Below, piece after piece: positions 27,335 through 36,193 of a stretch of 64,000 bases of DNA; within the stretch, counting starts at the first letter, position 1; every line of letters starts with the position of its first letter. Both the position numbers and the translations under genes were made by a program. Where the stretch lies: contig CALOBN010000003.1 in NCBI GenBank assembly GCA_942491555.1, positions 434,001 to 498,000 on the forward strand, written 5' to 3'. The notes beneath the pieces are model-generated. The model was not told where the DNA came from and did not search any database. It saw only the letters and a program-made list of their open reading frames with translations. This stretch comes from Marinihelvus sp942491555. GTDB taxonomy: Bacteria; Pseudomonadota; Gammaproteobacteria; Xanthomonadales; SZUA-36.

Positions 27335-28624
27335 ATGAGTCGCTCACAGAGTCTTCAGCAGTTGCTGATCGTCGCCTTCACCCTGCTTGTTTCGCGGCTT
27401 TTAGCCAAGCGACTCCAGCCCGGGCTGGAGCGCCGGATTCGCGCCATGCACCAGCCTAATCCACGGCTGTTGCGCCTGTTGTCTTTACTTCTCCGGCGCA
27501 TGGAATGGATTTTATTCATCGTGCTGACGGCCATGGCCCTGCTCATCGTCCGTTCGCTGGACTGGGCAGGCACAGACTATGTCATTTATACCAGCCTGCT
27601 GCTCGCGCTGGCCTGGGTCGGTATCGCACTGCTATCGCGCATTATCCGTAACCGGGCATTATCTGCCGTCGTGGCTGGAATGGTTTGGTTCTACGTTGCG
27701 CTGATACTGCTGAACATTGACGACGACATGGGTCAGCTGCTGGATGCGGCAGGCTTTTCGGTGGGCGGTTTCCGCCTGTCGATACTGCTCATCATAAAAA
27801 TGCTGTTACTCATGGGCGCCCTCCTGTGGGGCGCGGTCGCGCTGGGTAACTTTCTGGCAAACCAGCTGGATAAACTGGAAGACCTGTCCCCGTCCCTGCG
27901 CGTGCTGCTGGGCAAAGTCGTAAAGATAACACTGATTATCACCGCAGCACTGGCGGGTATCGCCAGCCTGGGCATCGATCTGACCATCTTTGCCGTGTTC
28001 TCCGGTGCCATTGGCGTGGGCCTTGGCTTTGGCCTGCAGAAGGTCGTTTCGAACTTTATTTCCGGGATCATTATTCTTATGGACCGTTCCATAAAGCCCG
28101 GTGACACGATCACCCTGGGGGAAACATTTGGCTGGATCCGCGAACTGCGCGCCCGCTTTGTCTCAGTGGTGACACGCGATGGGCGCGAATACCTGATTCC
28201 CAACGAGGACTTCATTACGCATGAGGTTATTAACTGGTCGTTCTCCGACCAGCTGGTGCGCCTGGATGTGGAATTTGGAGTCAGCTATGACTCGGACCCT
28301 CACGAGGTTATTGCCCTGGCCATTGCCGCGGCTGAAGGCTGCCGCCGGGTCTACCCGGAACGCAAACCCGTGTGCTGGATGACCGAATTTGGCGACTCAT
28401 CGCTGAATTTCATTCTGCGTTTCTGGATCAGCGACCCACGCCAGGGGTTAACCAATATTCGCGGGGTGGTCATGCTGGCCCTGTGGGATGCATTTAAGGC
28501 GAATGACATTCACATACCCTACCCGCATCGCGAGATCATCATGAAAGGGGCCAGCATGCCCGGGGAATCGCCGGCTGATCCCGATGACCAGGGAAACGCC
28601 GCAGAAAAACCAGCTCGCAAATAA
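27335..28624 (+). CDS. MscS-family mechanosensitive ion channel
   Basis: This protein is at least 429 residues. About five hydrophobic segments precede the MscS pore helix GAIGVGLGFGLQKVVSNFISGIIIL (about 229-253) and the beta domain DRSIKPGDTITLGETFGWIRELR, then IPNEDFITHEVINW. The C-terminal MscS alpha-beta domain follows (to about 400). It should open on membrane tension and protect against hypo-osmotic shock. ATG 27335 has no SD. The frame stays open upstream to about 27280 with a plausible amphipathic sequence (VERLINQIVNLGQQLFDF) behind AAAGGA, so the real start may be earlier and non-ATG. Confidence 0.9.
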   Translation: MSRSQSLQQLLIVAFTLLVSRLLAKRLQPGLERRIRAMHQPNPRLLRLLSLLLRRMEWILFIVLTAMALLIVRSLDWAGTDYVIYTSLLLALAWVGIALLSRIIRNRALSAVVAGMVWFYVALILLNIDDDMGQLLDAAGFSVGGFRLSILLIIKMLLLMGALLWGAVALGNFLANQLDKLEDLSPSLRVLLGKVVKITLIITAALAGIASLGIDLTIFAVFSGAIGVGLGFGLQKVVSNFISGIIILMDRSIKPGDTITLGETFGWIRELRARFVSVVTRDGREYLIPNEDFITHEVINWSFSDQLVRLDVEFGVSYDSDPHEVIALAIAAAEGCRRVYPERKPVCWMTEFGDSSLNFILRFWISDPRQGLTNIRGVVMLALWDAFKANDIHIPYPHREIIMKGASMPGESPADPDDQGNAAEKPARK

Positions 28625-28711
28625 ATACTAAGGAATCAGGAATAATCTGGTCCATCAACCCTCACCCATGAAATGTAAGGCTTTATTGACTTTTAAAACA
28701 GTCATGTTTAG

Positions 28712-28740
28712 TTGACACTTTGCTCCGTAAAGAATAAATT
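28712..28740 (+). promoter_or_regulatory. near-consensus sigma-70 promoter of bchH
   Basis: TTGACA (28712-28717) and TAAATT (28735-28740) are separated by exactly 17 bp, giving a predicted transcript start near 28747, about 60 bp before the bchH ATG. It is the best-matching promoter I found in the window. A TGT-N7-ACA pair overlaps the -35 but does not fit the N12 spacing of PpsR/CrtJ sites. Confidence 0.75.
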
Positions 28741-28805
28741 AGACTTCATGAACCGATGGCGACGCGATGTGCACTCGGGACTTGAGTTCAATATGGAGTC
28801 CTTGA

Positions 28806-31800
28806 ATGACAGCAGATAGAAACGTGGCGCATCGCTCAACGCCCGTTAACGTCGTTATCGTAACGATGGATACGCACCTGGCCAGCGCCACGGATCGAGC
28901 CCGAATCAGGTTGTTACGTCAAATGCCCGGCCTGAAGCTGACGCTCCATGCGGCGTCTGAATGGGGCGCTCACCCAGGTGGCCTGGAACGCTGTATCCGG
29001 GACATTGAAGAGGCCGATATCATCATCGCGGCCATGCTGTTCCTCGAAGACCATTTCCTGCCTATTCTTCCCGCTCTTGAAGCACGTCGCGAACACTGCG
29101 ATGCGCTGGTCTGTGCCATGTCCGCCACCGAAGTTGTCAGCCTTACAAGGCTCGGCAATTTCGACATGAAAAAGCCGGTCACCGGACCCATGGCCCTGAT
29201 CAAGCGACTGCGCGGCGACAAGAAGAAAGCTGCCAGTGGTGGCGCTGCACAAATGAAGATGCTGCGCCGCCTGCCAAAAATTCTTCGCTTTATTCCAGGT
29301 AAGGCACAGGACATGCGGATGTACTTCCTGACGCTCCAGTACTGGCTGGGCGGTTCGGAAGAAAACATGCACAACCTGATTCGCCTGTTGATTGACCGTT
29401 ATGGCAAAGGTCCGCGCGAAGGCCTGTGTGACAACGAGATTATTCCTGAGCCGGAAGATTATCCGGAACTGGGCGTTTATCACCCGAAGATGAAAGGCCG
29501 TCTGTCGGAACACCTCAGCAATTTGCCGTTACCGGCAGACAGCAGCAAGGGCACCGTAGGTGTCTTGATGTTGCGCTCCTATCTTCTTTCCGGCAATTCC
29601 AGTCACTATGATGGTGTGATCGCGGCGCTTGAAGCACGCGGCATGCGCGCAATACCTGCGTTTTCAGCGGGTCTGGACGCCCGGCCGGCAATCGACAAGT
29701 TCTTTATGCAGGACGGCGTGGCAACGGTTGATGCCGTGGTCTCCCTGTCCGGTTTCTCCCTGGTCGGGGGTCCGGCCTACAACGACGCCAAGGCGGCTGA
29801 AGACACGCTGGCCAAACTTGATGTGCCTTATGTTGCAGCCCATCCGTCCGAGTTTCAGACCCTGGACCAGTGGGGCAATTCCGATCGCGGGCTGTTGCCG
29901 GTAGAGAGCACCATTATGGTCGCAATCCCGGAGCTCGATGGCGGCACCGGACCGATGGTTTTCGGCGGACGCCCCGGCGCCGCAGGCGTCAAATGCGAGG
30001 GCTGCGAACACCACTGTAACTTCACGGCATCAGACACGCCGCAGGATATGCAATCCTGTCCGGAACGCGCCATTATGCTGTCCCGACGGGTTGAGAAACT
30101 GATCGCCCTGCGCCGCTCGGAACGTGCGCAGCGCAAAGTCGCCGTGGTGCTGTTTAACTTCCCGCCGAACGCCGGCAATATTGGCACGGCGGCTTTTCTG
30201 GCCGTCTTTGAATCGCTCTACAACACGCTTAAAGGCATGCAGGACCAGGGCTACTCGGTCGACCTGCCGGATAGTGTCGATGATTTGCGCACCAGCCTGC
30301 TCGAGGGTAACTCAGAGCAATACGGCGCAGATGCCAACGTTGCCGCGCTGATTCCGGTTGATGACCATGTACGCCGCGAGCGCTGGCTGAAAGAAATTGA
30401 AAAGCAGTGGGGCGCCGCGCCGGGCACGCATCTCAACAACGGCAAATCCATCTTCGTGCTGGGCAAAGAGTTCGGTAATGTGATGGTTTGTGTGCAGCCC
30501 TCCTTTGGTTACGAGGGTGATCCCATGCGCCTGCTGTTCGAAAAAGGCCTGGCACCGACGCACGCTTTCTCAGCGTTTTATCGTTATCTGCGCGAAGACT
30601 TCAACGCCCATGCTGTGCTGCATTTTGGAACGCATGGCGCACTGGAGTTCATGCCCGGAAAACAGACCGGAATGTCAGGTACCTGCTGGCCGGATCGTCT
30701 CATTGATGATTTGCCAAACCTGTACCTTTACGCCTCCAACAACCCCTCGGAAGGTGCGATCGCCAAACGTCGTTCCGGCGCCACGCTGATCAGCTACCTG
30801 ACGCCGCCCGTGTCCCAGGCGGGTCTTTATCTCGGCCTGCTGGACCTCAAATCGTCCATCGATCAATGGCGCGGCACAACGCCCGAAGATCAGCGCACGC
30901 TTACCGAACTGGCAACCCTTATTCAGTCACAGGCCGCTGAGATTGACCTGGCTGAAGCTGAACCAATCTGGAGTGAGGGCGCCGGGGAAAAAATCCAGGC
31001 GCTTGCCGACAAGATACTCGAGCTCGAATACACCCTGATACCGCACGGCCTGCATGTCGCCGGTCGCGTGCTGAGCGATGCTGAGCGCACAGATATGCTG
31101 ACTTCCATGGCCGATGCGACGTATGGCGAGAACATCGATCAAGCGGCCATGCAAAAGCTGGCTGAGACCGGCTCTGCCGACGCTGCACTCAGGGAATCCG
31201 GTCTGGCAGATACCCCGGCCAACAAGGCGATGTTTGAGGGCCTGGCCAGGAGCAATGCACTCATGAACGAGGAAACCGAGGTCGCTGGCATCTTGCGCGC
31301 CCTTGATGGACGCTTCATCCGCCCCTCCCCCGGTGGTGACGTGCTGCGCACACCTGATGTTTTGCCCACCGGACGTAATCTGCATGGTTTCGACCCCTTC
31401 CGCATTCCCAGCAGCTTCGCGGTTCGTGACGGCGCCCAGCAGGCACAGCGCCTGATTGACCGCTACCTGGCAGACGGCAACGAATTACCCGAATCCATCG
31501 CCCTTGTGCTCTGGGGCAGCGATAACCTGAAAACCGAGGGCGGTGCCATCGGCCAGGCCCTGGCTTTGATTGGTGCATCACCCCGCTTTGACAGCTATGG
31601 CCGGGTCGCCGGCGCAACCCTGATTCCCCTCGAGGAGTTGGGGCGCCCGCGCATTGATGTACTGCTCACCATCTCCGGTATTTTCCGCGATCTTATGCCC
31701 CTGCAAATCAAACTGCTCGCCGAAGCGGCATTTCTCGCGGCATCGGCCGAAGACGAACCGCTGGAACAGAACTTCGTGCGAAAGCATGCGCTTGACTATC

Positions 31801-32594
31801 AGGCGAAGCATGACTGCTCCCTTGAGACCGCTGCGCTGCGTGTCTACGGCAATGCCGAGGGTGCTTACGGGTCAAATGTGAACAACCTGGTAGAGAGCGG
31901 CAACTGGGACCAGGAAGACGAGCTTGCCGAGACTTATTCGCGGCGCAAAGGATTCGCCTATGGCCGCGACGGTCGCCCGGAAAACCAGGCTGACCTGATG
32001 AACAGCGCCATGGCAGATGTGGAACTCACCTACCAGAATCTTGATTCGGTTGAGCTTGGCGTGACCACCGTGGATAACTACTTCGATACGCTGGGCGGTA
32101 TCACCGGGGCAGTCAAACGCGCCCGCGGCGGCAAAACACCACCGGTCTATATCGGTGACCAGACGCGCAGCGAAGGTACCGTGCGCTCCCTGGACGAACA
32201 GGTCTCCCTGGAAACCCGTACCCGCATGCTCAACCCCAAATGGTTTGAAGGCATGCTGGAGCACGGCTACGAGGGAGTCCGCCAGATCGAAGTGCACGTG
32301 ACCAATACCATGGGCTGGTCAGCAACTACCGGCCAGGTACAACCCTGGGTCTACAAGCAGCTGACCGAGACGTTTCTGCTCGACCCGGAAATGCGCGAAC
32401 GCCTGGCCAAGCTCAACCCGACCGCTTCCATGCGCGTCGCCAACCGCCTCCTGGAAGCATCAGAGCGCAGTTACTGGGAGCCCGACGCGGAAATGCTGGA
32501 ACAACTTCAACAGGTCACCGACGAACTGGAAGACCGGCTGGAAGGCATTTTCGAGAGTCCGGAAGCCACCCCGGCGCAAGCAGCCTACGCCTGA
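28806..32594 (+). CDS. bchH: magnesium-protoporphyrin chelatase subunit H (BchH), solitary
   Basis: This 1262-residue protein is the normal length for BchH/ChlH, the porphyrin-binding catalytic subunit that inserts Mg2+ into protoporphyrin IX with the AAA+ subunits BchI and BchD. The N-terminal region (to about 160) matches the BchH-specific domain (VVIVTMDTHLASATDRA). The CobN/Mg-chelatase core includes HFGTHGALEFMPGKQTGMS (about 603-621) and KRRSGATLISYLTPP, with VTNTMGWSATTGQV near the C-terminus. Cys397, Cys400, Cys404 and Cys418 form a cluster where some BchH proteins bind an iron-sulfur centre. No bchI, bchD, bchM or other pigment gene is in the window. GGAG precedes the ATG. The residue pattern is intact, with no sign of decay. 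A paralogous non-pigment role is possible. Confidence 0.93.
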   Translation: MTADRNVAHRSTPVNVVIVTMDTHLASATDRARIRLLRQMPGLKLTLHAASEWGAHPGGLERCIRDIEEADIIIAAMLFLEDHFLPILPALEARREHCDALVCAMSATEVVSLTRLGNFDMKKPVTGPMALIKRLRGDKKKAASGGAAQMKMLRRLPKILRFIPGKAQDMRMYFLTLQYWLGGSEENMHNLIRLLIDRYGKGPREGLCDNEIIPEPEDYPELGVYHPKMKGRLSEHLSNLPLPADSSKGTVGVLMLRSYLLSGNSSHYDGVIAALEARGMRAIPAFSAGLDARPAIDKFFMQDGVATVDAVVSLSGFSLVGGPAYNDAKAAEDTLAKLDVPYVAAHPSEFQTLDQWGNSDRGLLPVESTIMVAIPELDGGTGPMVFGGRPGAAGVKCEGCEHHCNFTASDTPQDMQSCPERAIMLSRRVEKLIALRRSERAQRKVAVVLFNFPPNAGNIGTAAFLAVFESLYNTLKGMQDQGYSVDLPDSVDDLRTSLLEGNSEQYGADANVAALIPVDDHVRRERWLKEIEKQWGAAPGTHLNNGKSIFVLGKEFGNVMVCVQPSFGYEGDPMRLLFEKGLAPTHAFSAFYRYLREDFNAHAVLHFGTHGALEFMPGKQTGMSGTCWPDRLIDDLPNLYLYASNNPSEGAIAKRRSGATLISYLTPPVSQAGLYLGLLDLKSSIDQWRGTTPEDQRTLTELATLIQSQAAEIDLAEAEPIWSEGAGEKIQALADKILELEYTLIPHGLHVAGRVLSDAERTDMLTSMADATYGENIDQAAMQKLAETGSADAALRESGLADTPANKAMFEGLARSNALMNEETEVAGILRALDGRFIRPSPGGDVLRTPDVLPTGRNLHGFDPFRIPSSFAVRDGAQQAQRLIDRYLADGNELPESIALVLWGSDNLKTEGGAIGQALALIGASPRFDSYGRVAGATLIPLEELGRPRIDVLLTISGIFRDLMPLQIKLLAEAAFLAASAEDEPLEQNFVRKHALDYQAKHDCSLETAALRVYGNAEGAYGSNVNNLVESGNWDQEDELAETYSRRKGFAYGRDGRPENQADLMNSAMADVELTYQNLDSVELGVTTVDNYFDTLGGITGAVKRARGGKTPPVYIGDQTRSEGTVRSLDEQVSLETRTRMLNPKWFEGMLEHGYEGVRQIEVHVTNTMGWSATTGQVQPWVYKQLTETFLLDPEMRERLAKLNPTASMRVANRLLEASERSYWEPDAEMLEQLQQVTDELEDRLEGIFESPEATPAQAAYA

Positions 32595-32658
32595 TTTAAT
32601 CCGGAACCACTGCCCCTGAACCGGGACAACGTGGTTCTGAACATGACCTCCCGGATCT

Positions 32659-32967
32659 TCATGCAGCCCTCGCCGGGGACGGCGCAGGCAATTGAAGAAT
32701 CTGGGTGCGAGACAGACCCAACTGCGACATCCACCCTTCCGCATGCGGCTGGAGCACATCCAGTGCCGCCAGGCGGGCGATATAGTTGAGCTTGATACCC
32801 AGGGCACCCGCAGCAATCAGGTAATGGCCCACGGCCTGCCAACCGATTGAAACACGTGAATCAAAAACATAGCCCAGCACGATACCGAGCATGAGAATGG
32901 AAATACTGAAAATCAATGCAATACCGGACCACTTGAGCAGTCGCTGCGCAAAAGCAATATCAAACAT
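32659..32967 (-). CDS. small two-helix membrane protein of unknown function
   Basis: This encodes 102 residues with hydrophobic segments at about 13-34 (SGIALIFSISILMLGIVLGY) and 42-60 (AVGHYLIAAGALGIKLNYI). The predicted cytoplasmic tail contains RLAALDVLQPHAEGW and ends in PAPSPARAA. I do not recognise the family. It converges on bchH with a 64-bp gap and shows no pigment-related motif. The ATG has a usable upstream GAGGATTGC. Confidence 0.6.
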   Translation of the reverse strand: MFDIAFAQRLLKWSGIALIFSISILMLGIVLGYVFDSRVSIGWQAVGHYLIAAGALGIKLNYIARLAALDVLQPHAEGWMSQLGLSRTQILQLPAPSPARAA

Positions 32968-33123
32968 GTTGCAATCCTCATCAAACGATCGGATTGCACT
33001 TCGCTTTACCCACCTTATAAATGGGTTCAGACCCGGGGTTTAACAAGGATTGCAGGGCAGGAATTTCCCCAGGAAGGGGCGGTTTTTCCACGCAGTGGAA
33101 AAGAAGCGCCTTCCGGGTAGAAA

Positions 33124-33199
33124 TGGTGGGCCGTGCAGGGATCGAACCTGCGACCAATTGATTAAAAGTCAACTGCTCTACCAGCTGAGCTAACGGCCC
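33124..33199 (-). tRNA. tRNA-Lys (anticodon UUU)
   Basis: The 76-nt cloverleaf reads GGGCCGT acceptor, D arm AGCTCAGCTGGTAGAGC, anticodon loop CTTTTAA giving UUU, T arm GCAGGTTCGATCCCTGC, acceptor ACGGCCC and an encoded CCA. It is nearly identical in layout to E. coli tRNA-Lys. It follows queC, as in other gammaproteobacteria, with its own promoter. Confidence 0.98.
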
Positions 33200-33214
33200 C
33201 CGGAAAGGCTGCGC

Positions 33215-33243
33215 AGTTTATTGGATTACGCGGCTGCGCTCAA
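33215..33243 (-). promoter_or_regulatory. sigma-70 promoter of tRNA-Lys
   Basis: On the minus strand TTGAGC (33243-33238), a 17-bp spacer and TAAACT (33220-33215) precede the tRNA by 15 bp. The -10 is followed by GCGC, a GC-rich discriminator typical of stringently controlled stable-RNA promoters. Confidence 0.65.
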
Positions 33244-33258
33244 GGGCAAACCGCAATT

Positions 33259-33936
33259 TTATCCCCGATATCTGGTCGGGTCGGCGACACCCGCGGCATC
33301 GAAGCCCGCCCTGCGTATCCTGCAGGAGTCACAACGACCGCAGGCGCGACCCTCGGCGTCGGCCTGATAACAGGACACAGTGAGGCTGTAATCAACGCCC
33401 AGCCCTGCCCCGGCCTGAATGATTTCGCCCTTGGTGAGCGCAATCAACGGGGTGAAGAGCCGCAAGGGCGTGCCTTCCACGGCGGCCTTGGTCGCCAGGT
33501 TGGCAAGCTGTTCGAAGGCCTCGATAAATTCCGGACGGCAATCGGGGTAGCCGGAGTAATCCACCGCATTGACACCCATCGCCAGCACCGTCGCACCAAG
33601 TACTTCAGCAAAACCCAAAGCCAGTGACAGCATCACCGTATTTCGCGCGGGAACATAGGTCACAGGGATCCCCTCGCCTTCCGTTTCCGGCACCGTGATG
33701 TCATCGGTCAGGGCGGAACCGCCGATGGCACGCAGATCGATCTGCAGGATCTTCAGGGAAACGCCTGCGGCGTCACAGACCCGCTGTGCCGCCTGCAATT
33801 CAGACCGGTGGCGCTGGCCATAGTCAACAGCCAGGGCATAACACTCAAAACCCTGATCTTGTGCCATCGCCAATACGGTCGCCGAATCCAGACCACCAGA
33901 CACAAGCACCACGGCTTTTTCGCCTTTGCTGGTCAT
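33259..33936 (-). CDS. queC: 7-cyano-7-deazaguanine (preQ0) synthase QueC
   Basis: QueC converts 7-carboxy-7-deazaguanine to preQ0 with ATP and ammonia, in the queuosine pathway. ATG 33936 gives 225 residues. The longer frame to 34113 reads through queE and is rejected. The PP-loop SGGLDSATVLAMA lies at residues about 13-25, and the four zinc cysteines are in SCYQ...ACGRCDSCRIR at the C-terminus. ATGA overlaps the queE stop, so the pair is coupled. Confidence 0.97.
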   Translation of the reverse strand: MTSKGEKAVVLVSGGLDSATVLAMAQDQGFECYALAVDYGQRHRSELQAAQRVCDAAGVSLKILQIDLRAIGGSALTDDITVPETEGEGIPVTYVPARNTVMLSLALGFAEVLGATVLAMGVNAVDYSGYPDCRPEFIEAFEQLANLATKAAVEGTPLRLFTPLIALTKGEIIQAGAGLGVDYSLTVSCYQADAEGRACGRCDSCRIRRAGFDAAGVADPTRYRG

Positions 33937-34628
33937 TTGCCCGGCACGTCGCCCCACAATAGCTTGTGCAGCTGTATCTGGACACGCACCGGCAGATGAT
34001 CCTCGAGCACCCATTCGGCAAGCTGCACCGGCTCCAGGGCGCCCCAGGACGGCGAGAACAGCACATCGCAGCGTTTGCTGAGTGAGTGCGACAGAACCTG
34101 CTGCCGCGCCCATTCATAATCACTGCGCGAACAAATAACAAACTTCACCTGGTCATGCGCCGTCAGCACGTCGAGGTTTGCCCACAGATTACGTGAGACC
34201 TCGCCGGAATCCGGGGTCTTCAGGTCAACCACGCGGCTGACGCGGGCATCCACCCGGCTCACATCAATCGCGCCCGATGTCTCCAGCGAGACGCTATAGC
34301 CTGCGTCACACAGCAGCTTGAGCAACTGGTGACAACGCTTTTGAGCAAGCGGCTCACCACCCGTCACGCAAACATGCCGGACCTGGTACCGGGCGGTCTC
34401 GCTGAGGATGTCGTCAAAGTTCATCCAGCTACCGCCAAAAAAGGCGTACTCACTGTCGCAATAAGTACATCGCAGGGGGCAGCCGGTAAGCCGGATAAAC
34501 ACGGTCGGGCATCCGACATCCCGCGCCTCACCTTGCAGGGAATGGAAAATCTCCGAAATCTTTAACTGCCCGGCACGGCTGGCGGGCACGCGTTTTGACC
34601 CAGGCGTGGTTTCGATGCTGATACTCAT
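33933..34628 (-). CDS. queE: 7-carboxy-7-deazaguanine synthase QueE
   Basis: QueE is a radical-SAM enzyme that contracts carboxy-tetrahydropterin to 7-carboxy-7-deazaguanine, the substrate of QueC. ATG 34628 gives 231 residues; an upstream TTG at 34676 is less likely. The CxxxCxxC iron-sulfur motif is in GCPLRCTYCDSEY, preceded by FHSLQGEARDVGCPTVFIRL. CVTGGEPL and the ETSGAID segment follow. The gene is flanked by ybgF and queC, the usual order. Confidence 0.97.
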   Translation of the reverse strand: MSISIETTPGSKRVPASRAGQLKISEIFHSLQGEARDVGCPTVFIRLTGCPLRCTYCDSEYAFFGGSWMNFDDILSETARYQVRHVCVTGGEPLAQKRCHQLLKLLCDAGYSVSLETSGAIDVSRVDARVSRVVDLKTPDSGEVSRNLWANLDVLTAHDQVKFVICSRSDYEWARQQVLSHSLSKRCDVLFSPSWGALEPVQLAEWVLEDHLPVRVQIQLHKLLWGDVPGK

Positions 34629-34702
34629 GGTCGCGGAGGCTGCAGTTGCAAAACTGGTCGATGCGGCGTGCGGCAATCACCGCAAGGCGCCTGAACGTCA
34701 GC

Positions 34703-35584
34703 CTAAAATTGCCCTTCAAGGCGCATCGAGCGCAAACGACTGTCCGCCAGCCGCGCCAGCGGAGTATTCGGATAATCGCGTTGCACCTGCTCCAGGGCGG
34801 AACGTGCCTGATCAAACTGTTCGAGTTCGTAGTAGGTAAACCCCACTTTGAGCAGGCCATCACCACGTTTGGTGCTGTCCGGATAACCACGCAACAAATC
34901 CTGGAACGCTTCCAGGGCAATCTCATAGTTACGCGTGACGTAGTACGATTCACCCAGCCAGTATTGCGCGTTTCCGGCCAGTGAACTGTCCGGGTAAGCG
35001 ATCAGGAAATCCTGGAAACCCTGCGCCGCATCGGCATAGCGAAGTTCCTTCAAAGCCTGGAAGGCCTCGTCATAGGCTGCCTGTTGGGCCTCGGGCGTGG
35101 CAACAGTGGCCGCGGTAGCAGCCGCTGGCACTGCCAGTGCACTGACTGCAGAAGGGGTATCCGGCCTCTGCGTCACCACTGGACCATCGTCAGCAGGCTG
35201 CGGCTGTGCCTGGCCAGTACCAGCCACAGCGCTGGAAGCCGGGGCCGGGCCAACGGTTGGTCCAAGCTCTGGCATCGTTGTCGGAGGCGTGGATGACATT
35301 GCGCCACTGACGCCGGCAGGCAAGCCGCCCCTCAACTCACTGATACGCTGATCCAGATCGAGATACTGGTCGCGCTGACGCCGCTTAAGGCTTTCCAGTT
35401 CGAAGCTTTGCTCATCAAGCTGCCCCCGCAGCATACGAATTTCGTCCTGCAGCTGCTGGACCTGCACGACCAGGTTCATAATCTGCTCGTTAGGCGCATC
35501 AACCTGCGCAGCAACGGGCGCTGAAACGACGATGGCCAGCACCAGGCTGGCCATCGCGGCAAAACGTCTTGCTGTACTTTGCAT
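34703..35584 (-). CDS. cpoB: Tol-Pal cell division coordinator CpoB (YbgF)
   Basis: This periplasmic protein links Tol-Pal constriction to septal peptidoglycan synthesis. It has a signal peptide (MASLVLAIVVSAPVAAQ), an N-terminal coiled coil for trimerisation (about 28-85: VQVQQLQDEIRMLRGQL), a Pro/Ala/Gln-rich linker (about 95-170) and C-terminal TPR repeats (AYDEAFQALKELRYADAAQ, AQYWLGESYYV, LKVGFTYYELEQF). Two consecutive ATGs (35587, 35584) occur; GAGG spacing favours 35584. The first ATG overlaps the pal stop, indicating coupling. The linker is longer than in E. coli. Confidence 0.95.
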   Translation of the reverse strand: MQSTARRFAAMASLVLAIVVSAPVAAQVDAPNEQIMNLVVQVQQLQDEIRMLRGQLDEQSFELESLKRRQRDQYLDLDQRISELRGGLPAGVSGAMSSTPPTTMPELGPTVGPAPASSAVAGTGQAQPQPADDGPVVTQRPDTPSAVSALAVPAAATAATVATPEAQQAAYDEAFQALKELRYADAAQGFQDFLIAYPDSSLAGNAQYWLGESYYVTRNYEIALEAFQDLLRGYPDSTKRGDGLLKVGFTYYELEQFDQARSALEQVQRDYPNTPLARLADSRLRSMRLEGQF

Positions 35585-35586
35585 CA

Positions 35587-36117
35587 TTACCTCGCGGTGT
35601 AGACGATCTCTACGCGACGGTTTTGCTGCCAGCACGATTCCGTGCTATCGCGGCAAACCGGGCGCTCTTCACCATAGGCGACCACATCAAGCTGATTACT
35701 CCGCGCGCCACCGGCGACCAGGAGTGCATCTACCGCGTTGCCACGGCGTTCACTCAGGCCCAGGTTGTATTCGCGGGTTCCGCGCTCATCGGCGTGAGCT
35801 TCAAGGCTGACCCGTGCACTGCTGCTGGATGCCATGAACGTGGCGTGTGCAGCAACAATGGGACGATACTCGGCCTTGATCTCGGAGCGGTCAAAATCAA
35901 AGTAAATTACCCGCTTGGACAAAAGGCTTGCCGGGTTATCAAAGTTACGCGCATCCGTGAAATCACGCGGATCAGGCGCAGCGGCGGTTGTGGTTACCGG
36001 CTTGCTGGGCTCAGCAACCGGCGCGGTAGTGTCTTCATCGGGCTTGGTGTTCTTGTTACAGGCTGACACAGCAAGCGCCACAGCAAGGGCGAGCAGCAGA
36101 CGCAAAGCGATTTTCAT
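35587..36117 (-). CDS. pal: peptidoglycan-associated lipoprotein Pal
   Basis: This 176-residue protein has a signal peptide ending in the lipobox AVSAC. A Thr/Pro-rich linker precedes the OmpA-like domain with IYFDFDRSEI, SLEAHADERGTREYNLGLSERR and VAYGEERP, holding the conserved Asp and Arg that bind diaminopimelate. Pal is the outer-membrane anchor of Tol-Pal and is released by TolB. AGGAGGAA precedes the ATG. A palindrome lies in the gap after tolB. Confidence 0.97.
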   Translation of the reverse strand: MKIALRLLLALAVALAVSACNKNTKPDEDTTAPVAEPSKPVTTTAAAPDPRDFTDARNFDNPASLLSKRVIYFDFDRSEIKAEYRPIVAAHATFMASSSSARVSLEAHADERGTREYNLGLSERRGNAVDALLVAGGARSNQLDVVAYGEERPVCRDSTESCWQQNRRVEIVYTAR

Positions 36118-36140
36118 GAATTCCTCCTGGTTGGGACATA

Positions 36141-36157
36141 ACCACCATAATGGTGGT
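36141..36157. repeat. 17-bp palindrome between tolB and pal
   Basis: ACCACCAT (36141-36148) and ATGGTGGT (36150-36157) are perfectly complementary around one base, 24-40 bp upstream of the pal ATG. It lacks a T run, so it is not a terminator. It could be an operator or an mRNA hairpin that adjusts pal translation or stability within the operon. Confidence 0.5.
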
Positions 36158-36193
36158 GAAATTTACTGATAAACAACAAGTTAACTAACTATA

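Noticed and set aside
28708..28718. PpsR/CrtJ-like TGT...ACA site before bchH
   Set aside because: The half-sites are 7 bp apart, not 12, and overlap an ordinary -35 box.
33084..33102. Hairpin TTTTCCAC/GTGGAAAA downstream of tRNA-Lys
   Set aside because: There is no T run on the minus strand after the stem, so I cannot call it a terminator; tRNA 3' processing does not require it.
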